A stretch of 64,000 bases of DNA from Janibacter sp. A1S7 (GCF_037198315.1 NZ_CP144913.1:2418001-2482000), one strand, 5' to 3'. Shown: positions 17,363 to 27,227, counted from the first letter of the stretch. Program-made: numbers and translations. The notes: generated from the letters alone by a model not told the origin.

Positions 17363-19126
17363 ATGGCCATCAGCAAAGTCCTCATCGCTAATCGTGGCGA
17401 GATCGCCGTACGGGTTGCCCGCGCGTGCGGTGACGCCGGCATCTCCTCCGTCGCCGTGTACGCCGAGCCCGACCGAGACGCCCTGCACGTCAAGGTCGCC
17501 GACGAGGCGTACGCCCTCGGTGGTTCGACACCCGCTGACAGCTACCTCCTGCAGGACAAGCTGATCGCGGTCGCCCACGAGTCCGGCGCCGACGCAGTCC
17601 ATCCCGGGTACGGCTTCCTCTCCGAGAACGCCGAGTTCGCCCAGGCGGTCATGGACGCGGGTTTGATCTGGATCGGTCCGCCGCCGAGCGCCATCGACGC
17701 CCTGGGCGACAAGGCCAAGGCCAAGCACATCGCCGTCACGGCGAACGCTCCGCTGGCCCCCGGCACCAAGGACCCGGTCAAGGACGCCGACGAGGTCACC
17801 GCACTCGCCGAGGAGTTCGGTCTGCCGATCGCCATCAAGGCGGTCTACGGCGGTGGCGGTCGCGGCCTGAAGGTCGTGCGCACCATGGAGGAGATCCCCG
17901 AGCTCTTCGACTCCGCCGTCCGTGAGGCCGTCGGCGCCTTCGGTCGCGGCGAGTGCCTCGTGGAGAAGTTCCTCGACAAGCCGCGTCACGTCGAGACCCA
18001 GTGCCTGGCCGACCAGCACGGCAACGTCGTCGTCGTCTCCACGCGCGACTGCTCGCTGCAGCGCCGCAACCAGAAGCTCGTGGAGGAGGCCCCGGCGCCC
18101 TTCCTGACCGACGAGCAGCACGCGGAGCTCGTCCGTGCGTCGAAGGCGATCCTCAAGGAGGCCGGCTACGTCGGCGCCGGCACCTGCGAGTACCTCGTCG
18201 CCCAGGACGGCACGATCTCCTTCCTCGAGGTCAACACCCGCCTGCAGGTCGAGCACCCCGTGAGCGAGGAGGTCACCGGTATCGACCTCGTCCGCGAGAT
18301 GCTGCGCATCGCCGACGGCGAGGAGCTCGGCTACGACGACCCGGTCGAGCGCGGCCACTCCCTCGAGTTCCGCATCAACGGCGAGGACGCCGGCCGCAAC
18401 TTCATGCCGGCCCCCGGCACGGTCACCACGATGCACGTGCCCCAGGGTCCGGGGGTGCGCTGGGACGCCGGCATCGAGGAGGGCGACACGGTCGCCGGGG
18501 CCTTCGACTCGATGATCGCCAAGCTCATCGTCACCGGTTCCAGCCGCGAGCAGGCACTCGAGCGCTCCCGCCGTGCGCTGGACGAGCTCGTGGTCGAGGG
18601 CATGCCGACGGTGGTGCCCTTCCACCGGACCATCGTCTCCGACCCGGCCTTCGCACCCGCCGATGGCGCCCCCTTCAGCGTCCACACCCGGTGGATCGAG
18701 ACCGAGTTCGACAACCAGATCGCGCCCTACGGTGGTGAGATCGGCGAGGCCGCCGAGGACGGCGGCGAGCGCCAGAAGATCACCGTCGAGGTCGGCGGCA
18801 AGCGCCTCGAGGTCGTCCTCCCGGGCGACCTGGCCCTCGGTGGTGGCGGCGCCAAGAAGAAGAAGGCCCCGAAGCGCTCCGGTGGCGGCAGCGGCGCCGC
18901 TGCGGTCTCCGGCGACAGCCTCGCCGCCCCGATGCAGGGCACGGTCGTGAAGATCGCCGTCGAGGAGGGCCAGGAGGTCGCCGAGGGTGACCTGGTCGTC
19001 GTCATCGAGGCGATGAAGATGGAGCAGCCGCTCAACGCCCACAAGGCCGGCACCATCACCGGCCTGAAGGCTCAGGTCGGCGAGACGGTCAACAACGGCG
19101 CGGTCATCGCCGACATCAAGGACTGA
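17363..19126 (+). CDS. acyl-CoA carboxylase alpha subunit (biotin carboxylase + BCCP)
   Basis: A 587-residue AccA3-type protein. The biotin carboxylase half starts [17 protein letters not shown] and contains the ATP-grasp glycine loop [10 protein letters not shown], the ERxxSxQRRNQK catalytic region (SLQRRNQK) and [17 protein letters not shown] lysine/alanine-rich linker (about 495-515) leads to the biotinyl domain, with EAMKM placing the biotinylated lysine at residue 552. It carboxylates its own biotin for use by separate carboxyltransferase subunits, in actinomycetes usually several (acetyl-, propionyl- or long-chain acyl-CoA). The ATG at 17363 begins the family's conserved sequence; no Shine-Dalgarno is evident. 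The AccD-type subunit at 4805-6370 is a possible partner. Confidence 0.95.
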   Translation: MAISKVLIANRGEIAVRVARACGDAGISSVAVYAEPDRDALHVKVADEAYALGGSTPADSYLLQDKLIAVAHESGADAVHPGYGFLSENAEFAQAVMDAGLIWIGPPPSAIDALGDKAKAKHIAVTANAPLAPGTKDPVKDADEVTALAEEFGLPIAIKAVYGGGGRGLKVVRTMEEIPELFDSAVREAVGAFGRGECLVEKFLDKPRHVETQCLADQHGNVVVVSTRDCSLQRRNQKLVEEAPAPFLTDEQHAELVRASKAILKEAGYVGAGTCEYLVAQDGTISFLEVNTRLQVEHPVSEEVTGIDLVREMLRIADGEELGYDDPVERGHSLEFRINGEDAGRNFMPAPGTVTTMHVPQGPGVRWDAGIEEGDTVAGAFDSMIAKLIVTGSSREQALERSRRALDELVVEGMPTVVPFHRTIVSDPAFAPADGAPFSVHTRWIETEFDNQIAPYGGEIGEAAEDGGERQKITVEVGGKRLEVVLPGDLALGGGGAKKKKAPKRSGGGSGAAAVSGDSLAAPMQGTVVKIAVEEGQEVAEGDLVVVIEAMKMEQPLNAHKAGTITGLKAQVGETVNNGAVIADIKD

Positions 19127-19206
19127 TCCCCTCGGCCGGCGACCACACCAGCGAGTCCGCCCCCGGCGCGCCCACCCGGCGCACCGGGGGCGGACTCGTC
19201 ATCGCC

Positions 19207-21144
19207 GTGCTCGCTCTGTGCGGGACCGTCGTCTCGCTGCAGCAGACGATGGTGCTGCCGCTGCTGCCGGACCTGCCGGACCTCATCGGCACGAGCACGA
19301 GCAACGCCTCCTGGATCATCACCGCGACGCTGATCGCCGGGGCCGTGGCCACGCCGGTCATCTCCCGGATGGCCGACATGTACGGCAAGCGCCGGATGAT
19401 CCTGCTGACCCTGGCGATCGTCGCCGTCGGCGCCCTCATCGGGGGCGTCTCCACCGCCCTCCCCCTCCTCATCCTCGCCCGGGTCCTGCAGGGCATCGGG
19501 ATGGCTCTCGTGCCCGTCGGCATCGCCACGATGCGCGACGAGCTCGACCCCGACAAGGTCCCACTGGCCGTGGCCTTGATGAGCGCGACCCTCGCCATCG
19601 GCGCCGGCGTGGGGCTGCCGCTGGGCGGCTACCTGGCCGAGGCCTTCGACTGGCACGTCGTGCTCTGGCTCCCCGGGCTCCTCGCGGTCCTGCTGATCGG
19701 CCTGGTCCTGCGCACCGTCTCCGAGTCGCCGGTGCGCACCGCCGGTGCCTTCGACTTCCGTGGCGCGGCCCTGCTCAGCCTCGCCCTCGTCCTGCTGCTC
19801 CTGGCCGTGTCGAAGGGAGCGGACTGGGGCTGGACGGACGCCACCACCCTGGGGACGTTCGCCGCCGGCCTCGTCCTGCTCGCGATCTTCGTGCCGCTCG
19901 AGCTGCGCATCCCCAACCCGCTCGTCGACATCCGCACGGCCGCACAACCCGTCGTGGTGTCGGCGAACACGATCTCCGTCCTCATGGGCTTCGGCATGTT
20001 CCTCAACATGCTCGTCTCCACCCAGCTGCTGCAGACCCCGACGGACACCGGTTACGGGCTCGGCCTGGACGCGCTGCACGCCGGACTGTGGATGGCACCG
20101 TCCGCCGTGGCCTTCGGCGTGCTCGCGCCGGTGTCCGGGTGGGTGACGCGTCGCTTCGGTCCGGAGCTGGCGATCGGCATCGGCAGCGCGATCATGGCCG
20201 TGTCCTACCTGGCTCGCATCCCCTTCAGCGACTCGGTGGCGCTCGTCGTCATCGGCACGCTCGTCGTGACCGTCGGCACGGCGCTGGCCTACTCGGCGCT
20301 GCCGACGCTGATCATGCGCTCCGTGCCCGTCACCGAGACCGCTGCCGCCAACGGCCTGAACACCCTCCTGCGCTCGGTCGGCACCTCCACGGCCAGCGCG
20401 GTCACCGCCGCGGTCTTCGCCGCGACGATCACCTCCGGCACGGGCGGCTACCCGACCTTCGGCGCGATGACGCTGATGTTCGTCCTGGCCGGCGTGGGCT
20501 CGGGCATCAGCACCGTGCTCATCCTGCCCTTCCTGCGTCGTCGTGCGGCCGAGGGTGACGACCAGCCCACCGAGCGGCTCACCGCCGACCACGTCGTCCA
20601 CGGCCGGGTCGAGGATGCGAAGGGGGTCGGGGTCTCGGGCGCGATCGTCACCGTCATGGGCGGTCGGGGCAGCCATGTCGACTGGGCGCGTACGGACTCG
20701 GCCGGTGACTTCAGCGTCGCCACCGCAGGCCCGATCCGCCACCTCTTCGTCGTCTCGGCGGAGGGATGGTCACCCGCGTCGATCTATGCCGACCTCTCCG
20801 ACGACCGGGGGCTGGCTCCCTTCGTCCTGAGGAACCGACTGACCGTCCAAGGCCTGGTCACCGATCCGCAGGAGGTGCCCACCGCAGACGCCTCGGTCGT
20901 CATCACCAAGCGGACCGGCGGGTCGGTCTCGTGGGTGCGAACCGACGCGGAGGGCCGCTACGTCCTGCCCCTCCCCCACGAAGGGGTCTATGACCTCACG
21001 GCGGTGCACCGTGCGACGGGGGCGACCACCAGCCGTGTCCTCATGGTCGGCGGACGCTCGGTCGAGGTGGACCTCCGGCTGCAGGAAGCCGCGATCAGTG
21101 CGACGGGTGCAGCCGCCGGGCCGCCTCGGCGAGCGTCCCGGTGA
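19207..21144 (+). CDS. MFS transporter with C-terminal carboxypeptidase-regulatory-like domains
   Basis: Up to 645 residues. The first 445 or so form a 14-helix EmrB/QacA-type drug:H+ antiporter (DMYGKRRMIL loop between helices 2 and 3, LPLGGYLAEAFDW motif C). Residues about 452-635 carry two repeats resembling carboxypeptidase regulatory-like (Cna-B-type) beta-sandwiches: VHGRVEDAKGVGVSGAIVTV and VQGLVTDPQEVPTADASVVI, each followed by a WVRTD or WARTD strand. The start is unsettled: GTG 19207 falls inside the first hydrophobic helix, and the frame is open back to the accA stop with only a CTG (19123) as a further candidate. The 3' end overlaps the convergent lpdA by 50 bases. Substrate unknown. 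Confidence 0.82.
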   Translation: MLALCGTVVSLQQTMVLPLLPDLPDLIGTSTSNASWIITATLIAGAVATPVISRMADMYGKRRMILLTLAIVAVGALIGGVSTALPLLILARVLQGIGMALVPVGIATMRDELDPDKVPLAVALMSATLAIGAGVGLPLGGYLAEAFDWHVVLWLPGLLAVLLIGLVLRTVSESPVRTAGAFDFRGAALLSLALVLLLLAVSKGADWGWTDATTLGTFAAGLVLLAIFVPLELRIPNPLVDIRTAAQPVVVSANTISVLMGFGMFLNMLVSTQLLQTPTDTGYGLGLDALHAGLWMAPSAVAFGVLAPVSGWVTRRFGPELAIGIGSAIMAVSYLARIPFSDSVALVVIGTLVVTVGTALAYSALPTLIMRSVPVTETAAANGLNTLLRSVGTSTASAVTAAVFAATITSGTGGYPTFGAMTLMFVLAGVGSGISTVLILPFLRRRAAEGDDQPTERLTADHVVHGRVEDAKGVGVSGAIVTVMGGRGSHVDWARTDSAGDFSVATAGPIRHLFVVSAEGWSPASIYADLSDDRGLAPFVLRNRLTVQGLVTDPQEVPTADASVVITKRTGGSVSWVRTDAEGRYVLPLPHEGVYDLTAVHRATGATTSRVLMVGGRSVEVDLRLQEAAISATGAAAGPPRRASR

Positions 21145-22489
21145 GGGAGGGGTAGACGGTGGAGCTGGCGGCCACCTGGTCGACCGACAACCGGTTCTGC
21201 ACCGCGATGGAGACCGGGAAGATCAGCTCCGAGGCGCGGGGCGCGACGACCACACCGCCGAGAACCGTCCCGGTGCCGCGGTAGGCGAAGAGCTTGACGA
21301 AACCCTCGCGGATGCCGAGCATCTTCGCCCGCGGGTTGCGCGAGAGCGGCATCATCACGGTCTCGATGTCCGGGTCGTCCGCCTCGGCGGCGCTGACCCC
21401 GACGGTCGCGATCTCCGGGTCGGTGAAGACGTTGCTGGCCACGGCCGACATCCGCAGCGGGGTCACCGCGTCCCCGAGGGCGTGCGCCATCGCCGTGCGA
21501 CCCTGCACCGCGGCGACCGAGGCCAGGGCGAACACGCCGGTGCAGTCGCCCGCTGCGTAGATCCCGCGGACCGAGGTGCGCGAGACGCGGTCGGTGACGA
21601 TGTGCCCCGAGTCGCTCAGCTCGACGCCGAGCTCGGCCAGACCGAGGTCGGCGGTCCGCGGGACGGCACCGACGGCGATGAGCACGTGGCTACCCCGGAC
21701 CTCCCGACCGTCCTCGAGGGTGACGACGACGCCCTCGCCCTCACGCCGGGCGCCGGCCATCCGGGAGCGATTGAGGATCGTCATCCCGCGCCGGCGGAAG
21801 ACGTCCTCGATGACCGCGGCCGCGTCCTGGTCCTCCTGGGGCAGCACCAGGTCGCGGGAGGAGACGAGGGTGACGTCGCTGCCGAGACCGAGGTAGGCCT
21901 GCGCGAGCTCGGCGCCGGTGACTCCCGATCCGACGACGATGAGCCTCTCCGGCAGCTCCGGCAACTGGTAGATCTGCTGCCAGGTGAGGATCCGCTCCCC
22001 GTCCGGCACGGCGGAGTCGAGTACCCGCGGAGTGGCGCCGGTGCTGACGAGGACGACGTCGGCGTCGATCACCTCGGTCGCGTCGTCGGTCTCGACGACG
22101 ACCCGGCCGGGGGTCTCCAGCCGACCGCGCCCGGCGAGGACGCGCACGCCGACCTCGGCCAACCGGGTCGAGATGTCCGCCGACTGGGCGGCCGCCAGGC
22201 CCAGGACGCGCTGGTTGATGCTCGCGAGGTCGGCGACCGGGTCGGTGGCCGGGTCACCGTCCTCGTCCTCGAGGTGCACCCCGAGCTCGGAGGCGATCTC
22301 GATGCCGCCGAGGTAGTCGGCGGTCGCGATCAGCGTCTTGCTGGGGACCGCGTCGGTCAGCACCGCAGCGCCACCGATGCCGTCCCGGTCGATGACGGTG
22401 ACGGTCGCACCGAGCTGGGCGGCCACCAGAGCCGCCTCGTAGCCGCCGGGGCCACCGCCGAGGATCACAACTGAGCTGCTACGTGTCAC
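21095..22489 (-). CDS. lpdA: LpdA-type NAD(P)H-quinone dehydrogenase/flavoprotein disulfide reductase family
   Basis: A 464-residue two-dinucleotide-binding flavoprotein. The FAD motif [14 protein letters not shown] opens the protein, the NAD(P) motif [12 protein letters not shown] is near residue 175, and a second FAD motif is [13 protein letters not shown]. The usual redox disulfide (CxxxxC) is absent: the segment reads [17 protein letters not shown]. That, and its place beside the purine nucleoside phosphorylase gene, matches the LpdA group (M. tuberculosis Rv3303c), which reduces quinones rather than disulfides. GTG at 22489 is the start because the FAD motif follows almost at once; it is divergent from the phosphorylase gene by 33 bases. 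Confidence 0.88.
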   Translation of the reverse strand: MTRSSSVVILGGGPGGYEAALVAAQLGATVTVIDRDGIGGAAVLTDAVPSKTLIATADYLGGIEIASELGVHLEDEDGDPATDPVADLASINQRVLGLAAAQSADISTRLAEVGVRVLAGRGRLETPGRVVVETDDATEVIDADVVLVSTGATPRVLDSAVPDGERILTWQQIYQLPELPERLIVVGSGVTGAELAQAYLGLGSDVTLVSSRDLVLPQEDQDAAAVIEDVFRRRGMTILNRSRMAGARREGEGVVVTLEDGREVRGSHVLIAVGAVPRTADLGLAELGVELSDSGHIVTDRVSRTSVRGIYAAGDCTGVFALASVAAVQGRTAMAHALGDAVTPLRMSAVASNVFTDPEIATVGVSAAEADDPDIETVMMPLSRNPRAKMLGIREGFVKLFAYRGTGTVLGGVVVAPRASELIFPVSIAVQNRLSVDQVAASSTVYPSLTGTLAEAARRLHPSH

Positions 22490-22510
22490 GCCCCCATCCA
22501 ACCACCCTTG

Positions 22511-22516
22511 TACATT
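22511..22516 (+). promoter_or_regulatory. -10 hexamer of a likely leaderless promoter (PNP gene)
   Basis: TACATT ends 6 bases before the GTG at 22523. An in-frame TTG at 22508 also exists but would overlap this element. Confidence 0.4.
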
Positions 22517-22522
22517 GCGGAT

Positions 22523-23341
22523 GTGACCCAGCACAGCGCAGACCAGGACCCCTTCGCCCTCGCCCGCGACGCCGCGGCGGTCATCGCCGAACGCACCGGC
22601 GTCGGCACCCATGACGTCGCCCTCGTCCTCGGCTCCGGCTGGGGGCAGGCCGCCGACCTCGTCGGCGCGACCGAGGCCGCCTTCGACCAGACCGACGTGC
22701 CCGGGTTCGCCGCTGCCACCGTGGCGGGCCACTCCGGGCAGGTGCGCTCGGTGGACATCGCCGGGTCCGGTCGTCGGGCGCTCGTCTTCGGTACCCGCAC
22801 GCACTTCTACGAGGGGCGGGGAGTGCGCGCCGTCGTCCACGCGGTGCGCACCGCTGCCGCTGCCGGGTGCCGCACGATCGTGCTGACCAACGGGTGCGGC
22901 GGACTGCGACCCGAGTGGGCCCCCGGCACCCCGGTCCTGATCAGCGACCACCTGAACCTCACCGCGAGCTCACCGGTCGAGGGCGCGAACTTCGTGGACC
23001 TCACCGATCTGTACAGCCCGCGCCTGCGGGACCTCGCCCGCGAGGTCGACCCCTCACTCGGCGAGGGCGTGTACGCGCAGTTCCGCGGCCCGCACTACGA
23101 GACGCCGGCCGAGGTGCGCATGGCAGGAGTCCTCGGTGCCGACCTGGTCGGGATGAGCACCACGCTCGAGGCCATCGCCGCCCGCGAAGCCGGGCTGGAG
23201 GTGCTCGGCGTCTCGCTGGTGACGAACCAGGCTGCCGGCATCAGTGAGACGCCGCTGGCGCACGAGGAGGTCGTTGCCGCCGGCCGGGCGGCCGCCGACC
23301 GGTGCGGTCGCCTGCTCGCCGACATCGTCGGCCGGATCTGA
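22523..23341 (+). CDS. purine-nucleoside phosphorylase (trimeric PNP type)
   Basis: A 272-residue enzyme that phosphorolyses purine (deoxy)ribonucleosides to base and (deoxy)ribose-1-phosphate. Family signatures are [12 protein letters not shown] (phosphate loop), [24 protein letters not shown], the [12 protein letters not shown] phosphate/ribose motif and the purine-site region [13 protein letters not shown]. The GTG at 22523 (VTQHSADQD) is preferred over TTG 22508. It is followed after eight bases by a phosphohexomutase gene, the same order as deoD-pmmB in M. tuberculosis. The products feed the DeoC and mutase reactions encoded nearby. Confidence 0.93.
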   Translation: MTQHSADQDPFALARDAAAVIAERTGVGTHDVALVLGSGWGQAADLVGATEAAFDQTDVPGFAAATVAGHSGQVRSVDIAGSGRRALVFGTRTHFYEGRGVRAVVHAVRTAAAAGCRTIVLTNGCGGLRPEWAPGTPVLISDHLNLTASSPVEGANFVDLTDLYSPRLRDLAREVDPSLGEGVYAQFRGPHYETPAEVRMAGVLGADLVGMSTTLEAIAAREAGLEVLGVSLVTNQAAGISETPLAHEEVVAAGRAAADRCGRLLADIVGRI

Positions 23342-23349
23342 GGCCGCGC

Positions 23350-25050
23350 ATGGAGCACCGCGGGCGGCACAGCACCCCTTCCCCCGTCGACGACCTGCGG
23401 CAAGCCGCTCACGAGTGGGCCGTCGACGACCCGGACCCGCAGACCCGTGCCGAGCTGGAGGCGGTCATCACTGCCGCCGAAGGGGGTGACCCCGCCGCGG
23501 TCGCCGACCTCACCGACCGCTTCACCGGCCTTCTGCAGTTCGGGACGGCCGGCCTGCGCGGCGCTCTCGGCGCCGGTCCGAACCGGATGAACCGTGCCGT
23601 CGTCATCCGGGCCGCTGCCGGCCTCGTCGCCCACCTGCGGCAGGGGACGGAGACCCCCTTCGTCGTCATCGGCCGGGACGCCCGGTACAAGTCCGACGCC
23701 TTTGCCATCGACACCGCCGCCGTGGTCACCGCAGCCGGTGGCCGCGCAGCGCTCCTGCCGGAGCCGTTGCCGACACCGGTGCTCGCGTTCGCCATCCGCC
23801 ACCTCGGCGCGGACGCCGGGGTCATGGTCACGGCCAGCCACAACCCGCCCCAGGACAACGGCTACAAGGTCTACCTCGGCGACGGCAGCCAGATCGTGCC
23901 CCCGGTCGACGAGCAGATCGCTGACCGGATCACCCGGGTCGAGTCCGTCGCGTCCGTGGCGCGGGCCGAGTCCGGGTGGGAGGTGCTCGGGGACGAGATC
24001 GTCGAGGCCTACCTCACGGCGATCACTGCCGTCGTGGCCCCCGACACGCCTCGTGACGTGCGGATCCTGCACACCTCCCTGCACGGCGTCGGGGACGTCA
24101 CGGTTCAGCGGGCCTTCGCCCGCGCCGGCTTCCCCGAACCGCGCCGGGTGCCCGGTCAGGCGGAGCCCGACCCCGACTTCCCCACCGTCAACTTCCCGAA
24201 CCCGGAGGAGGACGGCGCTCTTGACCTCGCCCTCGCCGCGGCCCGGGAGGCCTCCCCCGACCTCGTCATCGCCAACGACCCCGACGCCGACCGGTGCGCC
24301 GTGGCGGTACCGGACGCCCAGGTCGACGGCGGGTGGCGGCTGCTGCGCGGCGACGAGCTCGGGGCCCTGCTCGCCTCGCACCTGATCATGCGTGGCGTCC
24401 CCGAAGGGCGCCGGATGGCCAACTCCATCGTCTCCTCACGCCTGCTCGCGGCGATGTGCGAGCTGGCGGGGGTGCCCCACGAGGAGACCCTGACCGGGTT
24501 CAAGTGGATCGCGCGCGTACCCGACCTGCACTACGGCTACGAGGAGGCGCTCGGCTACTGCGTCGCCCCGGACCTGGTCAAGGACAAGGACGGCATCTCG
24601 GCCGCCCTGCTCATCGCGGAGCTCACCGCCGTCCTCAAGGCCGAGGGGCGGTCGCTGCAGTCCGTCCTCGACGACCTGCACACCCGGCTCGGGGTCCACG
24701 CGACCGATGCCCTCTCCGTCCGGGTGAGCGACCTGACCGACCTCGGGGTGCTCATGGACCGCCTGCGGGCTGCCCCACCGGTGGAGCTCGCCGGTTCACC
24801 CGTCACCGACGCGGACGACCTCTCGCTCGGCGACGGCCGACTGCCACCCACGGACGGGTTGCGGTATCTCCTGGCGGACGCGACCCGGATCATCGTGCGG
24901 CCCTCGGGTACGGAGCCGAAGCTGAAGGTCTACCTCGAGGCGATCGAACCGGTCGACCGCCACGAGGATCTCGCTGCCGCACGCGAGCGTGCGGCGGCGC
25001 GTCTGGCCGCCGTGCGCGCCGCGATGGAGCGGCTCACCGCCCTCCCCTGA
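23350..25050 (+). CDS. phosphomannomutase/phosphopentomutase-type phosphohexomutase
   Basis: A 566-residue alpha-D-phosphohexomutase. The catalytic serine lies in TASHNP (Ser163), the metal-binding loop is NDPDADRCAV and the phosphate-binding C-terminal loop is RPSGTEPKLKVY. It belongs to the PGM2/PmmB group, which interconverts hexose or pentose 1- and 6-/5-phosphates. Next to purine nucleoside phosphorylase and DeoC, a role as phosphopentomutase converting (deoxy)ribose-1-phosphate to the 5-phosphate is a reasonable inference; phosphomannomutase or phosphoglucomutase activity is equally consistent with the sequence. Confidence 0.92.
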   Translation: MEHRGRHSTPSPVDDLRQAAHEWAVDDPDPQTRAELEAVITAAEGGDPAAVADLTDRFTGLLQFGTAGLRGALGAGPNRMNRAVVIRAAAGLVAHLRQGTETPFVVIGRDARYKSDAFAIDTAAVVTAAGGRAALLPEPLPTPVLAFAIRHLGADAGVMVTASHNPPQDNGYKVYLGDGSQIVPPVDEQIADRITRVESVASVARAESGWEVLGDEIVEAYLTAITAVVAPDTPRDVRILHTSLHGVGDVTVQRAFARAGFPEPRRVPGQAEPDPDFPTVNFPNPEEDGALDLALAAAREASPDLVIANDPDADRCAVAVPDAQVDGGWRLLRGDELGALLASHLIMRGVPEGRRMANSIVSSRLLAAMCELAGVPHEETLTGFKWIARVPDLHYGYEEALGYCVAPDLVKDKDGISAALLIAELTAVLKAEGRSLQSVLDDLHTRLGVHATDALSVRVSDLTDLGVLMDRLRAAPPVELAGSPVTDADDLSLGDGRLPPTDGLRYLLADATRIIVRPSGTEPKLKVYLEAIEPVDRHEDLAAARERAAARLAAVRAAMERLTALP

Positions 25051-25057
25051 CCGGTCG

Positions 25058-25063
25058 TAGACT
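25058..25063 (+). promoter_or_regulatory. -10 hexamer of a likely leaderless promoter
   Basis: TAGACT ends 8 bases before the GTG of the uridine-kinase-like gene, in the 21-base gap after the mutase gene. Confidence 0.4.
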
Positions 25064-25071
25064 CTCCCGCT

Positions 25072-25689
25072 GTGAGTGCGCCCGACCAGACCCCAGCCAC
25101 CGGGCGGGTCGTCGTCCTCGCCGGCCCGAGTGGCTCGGGCAAGTCGCGCCTCGCCGACCGTCTGAGCCGAGCCCACGGGTGGCCGATCGTGCGTCTCGAC
25201 GACTTCTACAAGAGCGCCGACGCCCCTGGACTGCCGCGAAGCGACGAGCTGGGGATGGTCGACTGGGACCACCCGGACAGCTGGGACCAGGATGCGTCCG
25301 TCTCGGCGCTCTCTCGACTGCTCGAGCAGGGCACGGCGTCCATGCCGATCTACGACATCAGCACCTCCAGCACTCTCGGAGAGCACACCGTGACGGCCCG
25401 TCCCGAGGACCTGGTCGTCGCCGAGGGGATCTTCGCGGCCGAGGCCGTCCCCGCACTGCGTGCGGCTGGACTGCTGCACTCCGCGTGGTGCATCCGCCAC
25501 CACCGCTGGCACACCTTCGTGCTGCGCCTCGTGCGAGACCTTGCCGAGCGGCGGAAACCACCGCTGACGCTGATCCGACGGGGGCTGGTGCTCACGCGCG
25601 AGGAGCCTCGGGTCGTCGCGCGCCACGTCGCCCTCGGGGCCAGGGTCGCCTCTCCGAGGCAGGCCGAGCAGATCCTCTCCCGGATCTGA
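25072..25689 (+). CDS. uridine kinase-like P-loop kinase
   Basis: A 205-residue cytosolic P-loop protein with Walker A GPSGSGKS near residue 23, the RLDDFYK substrate segment and DWDHPDSWD, both typical of uridine/cytidine kinase-like proteins, and VVAEGIFA as the Walker B-like strand. It starts at GTG 25072. It sits between a mutase and YigZ in the plus-strand nucleoside block, which fits a nucleoside or pentose kinase. The true substrate is not settled; phosphoribulokinase/uridine kinase family is as far as the sequence goes. Confidence 0.82.
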   Translation: MSAPDQTPATGRVVVLAGPSGSGKSRLADRLSRAHGWPIVRLDDFYKSADAPGLPRSDELGMVDWDHPDSWDQDASVSALSRLLEQGTASMPIYDISTSSTLGEHTVTARPEDLVVAEGIFAAEAVPALRAAGLLHSAWCIRHHRWHTFVLRLVRDLAERRKPPLTLIRRGLVLTREEPRVVARHVALGARVASPRQAEQILSRI

Positions 25690-25699
25690 GGAGCGCCCG

Positions 25700-26344
25700 A
25701 TGTCCCCGACGTCCTACCGCACCATCGCCCGCGACGGCGAGGCGGAGATCGAGGTGAAGCGCTCCCGCTTCCGCTGCACGCTCGCGCGGGTCGAGTCGCA
25801 GGACGCTGCACGCGCGGTCGTGCAGAGGGTGCGCAAGGAGCACTGGGACGCCCGACACCACTGCTCGGCCCTCGTGATCGGTCCTGGTGGCGAGCTGCAC
25901 CGCTCCTTTGACGATGGCGAACCGTCCGGCAGTGCGGGGGCGCCGATGCTGGAGGTGCTGCGCGGGCGGGAGGTCAGCGACGTCGTCGCCGTCGTCACCC
26001 GGTGGTTCGGTGGGGTCCTGCTGGGTACCGGCGGGTTGGCCCGCGCCTATGGTGACGCGGTCAGAGTCGCTCTGGATTCGGTGGACACGATGCCACGGTC
26101 ACTGGCCCTCGAGTACGAGCTGGCTGTCTCCCACTCCGAAGCGGGCCGCATCGAGAACGATCTGCGCTCGCGCGGGGTCCGGATCCTCGAGACCACCTAC
26201 GCCACCGAGGTGACGCTGCGACTCGGCGTACCGGCCGACCGAGCAGGTGCGCTCGCTCCCACCGTGGCGGAGCTCACCGCGGGCTCCGGCCGCCTCGTCG
26301 AGGTCGGCTCGCGCTGGGTCGATCGGCCCTCGGGGCAACCGTAG
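25700..26344 (+). CDS. YigZ/IMPACT family protein
   Basis: A 214-residue protein with the N-terminal UPF0029 (IMPACT) domain: EVKRSRFRC, DARHHCSALVIG, SFDDGEPSGSAGAPML and TRWFGGVLLGTGGLARAY are the conserved blocks. The second, smaller ferredoxin-like DUF1949 domain (about 135-205) follows. Bacterial YigZ is related to eukaryotic IMPACT, a modulator of translation; its precise activity is unknown. The gene begins 11 bases after the kinase gene and ends 10 bases before deoC, so it is probably part of the same transcription unit. Confidence 0.92.
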   Translation: MSPTSYRTIARDGEAEIEVKRSRFRCTLARVESQDAARAVVQRVRKEHWDARHHCSALVIGPGGELHRSFDDGEPSGSAGAPMLEVLRGREVSDVVAVVTRWFGGVLLGTGGLARAYGDAVRVALDSVDTMPRSLALEYELAVSHSEAGRIENDLRSRGVRILETTYATEVTLRLGVPADRAGALAPTVAELTAGSGRLVEVGSRWVDRPSGQP

Positions 26345-26347
26345 GAT
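26342..26347 (+). promoter_or_regulatory. -10 hexamer of a likely leaderless promoter (deoC)
   Basis: TAGGAT ends 6 bases before the deoC ATG and overlaps the yigZ stop codon. Confidence 0.4.
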
Positions 26348-26353
26348 CGAGGC

Positions 26354-27130
26354 ATGACGCGTCCCCCCTTCACCCCCGGCAGCACCCTGACCGTCCAGGA
26401 CGTCGCCGACCTCATCGACCACGCCCTGCTCAAGCCCGAGCTGACGCCCGACGAGGTCGCCGCCTCCGTCCGCGAGCTCGCCGGGCAGCACATCTGGAGC
26501 GTCTGCGTGCGACCCGGCGACGTGGTCCTGGCTGCCGCGACCATCGCCGAGGTCGCGGACAGCCCGACACGGGTGTGCACCGTGATCGGCTTCCCGCACG
26601 GGACGACGTCCACCGCCGCCAAGGTGGCCGAGTCCCGCCAGGCCCTCGCCGACGGTGCGACCGAGCTGGACATGGTGCTCAACATCGGCCGGTTGCGCGG
26701 CGGGGACCTCGCGTCGGTGCGCGACGACATCGCGGCGGTGGTCGAGGTCGGCCACGGGGCAGACGCGCTGGTCAAGGTCATCTTCGAGACCGCCCTGCTC
26801 GACGAGACCGCGAAGATCGACGCCTGCCGGGCCAGCGCTGAGGCGGGTGCCGACTTCACGAAGACCGCCACCGGCTTCGCGGGCGGTGGCGCCACACTCG
26901 CCGATGTCGCCCTCATGCGGGAGCACACCCCGGCGCGGATGGAGGTCAAGGCCTCCGGCGGGGTGCGCGACATCCCGACCCTGCTGGCGATGCTCGCGGA
27001 GGGAGTCACCCGCATCGGCACCTCGAGCACGGAGAAACTGCTCGCCGAGGCCGGCGATCCCGGGCCGGGCGGGCTCGTCGTCCCCGAGCCCGGTCGACGC
27101 GGAGGCCCCGCCACCCCCGACGGCTACTGA
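26354..27130 (+). CDS. deoC: deoxyribose-phosphate aldolase
   Basis: A 258-residue class I aldolase that splits 2-deoxyribose-5-phosphate into acetaldehyde and glyceraldehyde-3-phosphate. The Schiff-base lysine is in FTKTATGF (Lys170); a second conserved lysine is in VKVIFETALL (Lys141). Other family features are DHALLKP at the start, VCTVIGFPHG and VKASGGVRD. It completes the deoxynucleoside route fed by thymidine phosphorylase and purine nucleoside phosphorylase in this window. The last about 25 residues (GGLVVPEPGRRGG) are a non-conserved tail. Confidence 0.96.
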   Translation: MTRPPFTPGSTLTVQDVADLIDHALLKPELTPDEVAASVRELAGQHIWSVCVRPGDVVLAAATIAEVADSPTRVCTVIGFPHGTTSTAAKVAESRQALADGATELDMVLNIGRLRGGDLASVRDDIAAVVEVGHGADALVKVIFETALLDETAKIDACRASAEAGADFTKTATGFAGGGATLADVALMREHTPARMEVKASGGVRDIPTLLAMLAEGVTRIGTSSTEKLLAEAGDPGPGGLVVPEPGRRGGPATPDGY

Positions 27131-27227
27131 GACACTCGCGGCGGTGCTGGTCCACCTCCGGCATCCCGACGGGCGGCCGGGCACCGGATGTCCCTCGGCC
27201 TCCGTCCGGCGAGGTGAAGCAGAGTTC

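Noticed and set aside
4805..19126. Carboxyltransferase and biotin carboxylase as one operon
   Set aside because: They are 11 kb apart on opposite strands with unrelated genes between; a shared enzyme remains possible but not a shared transcript.
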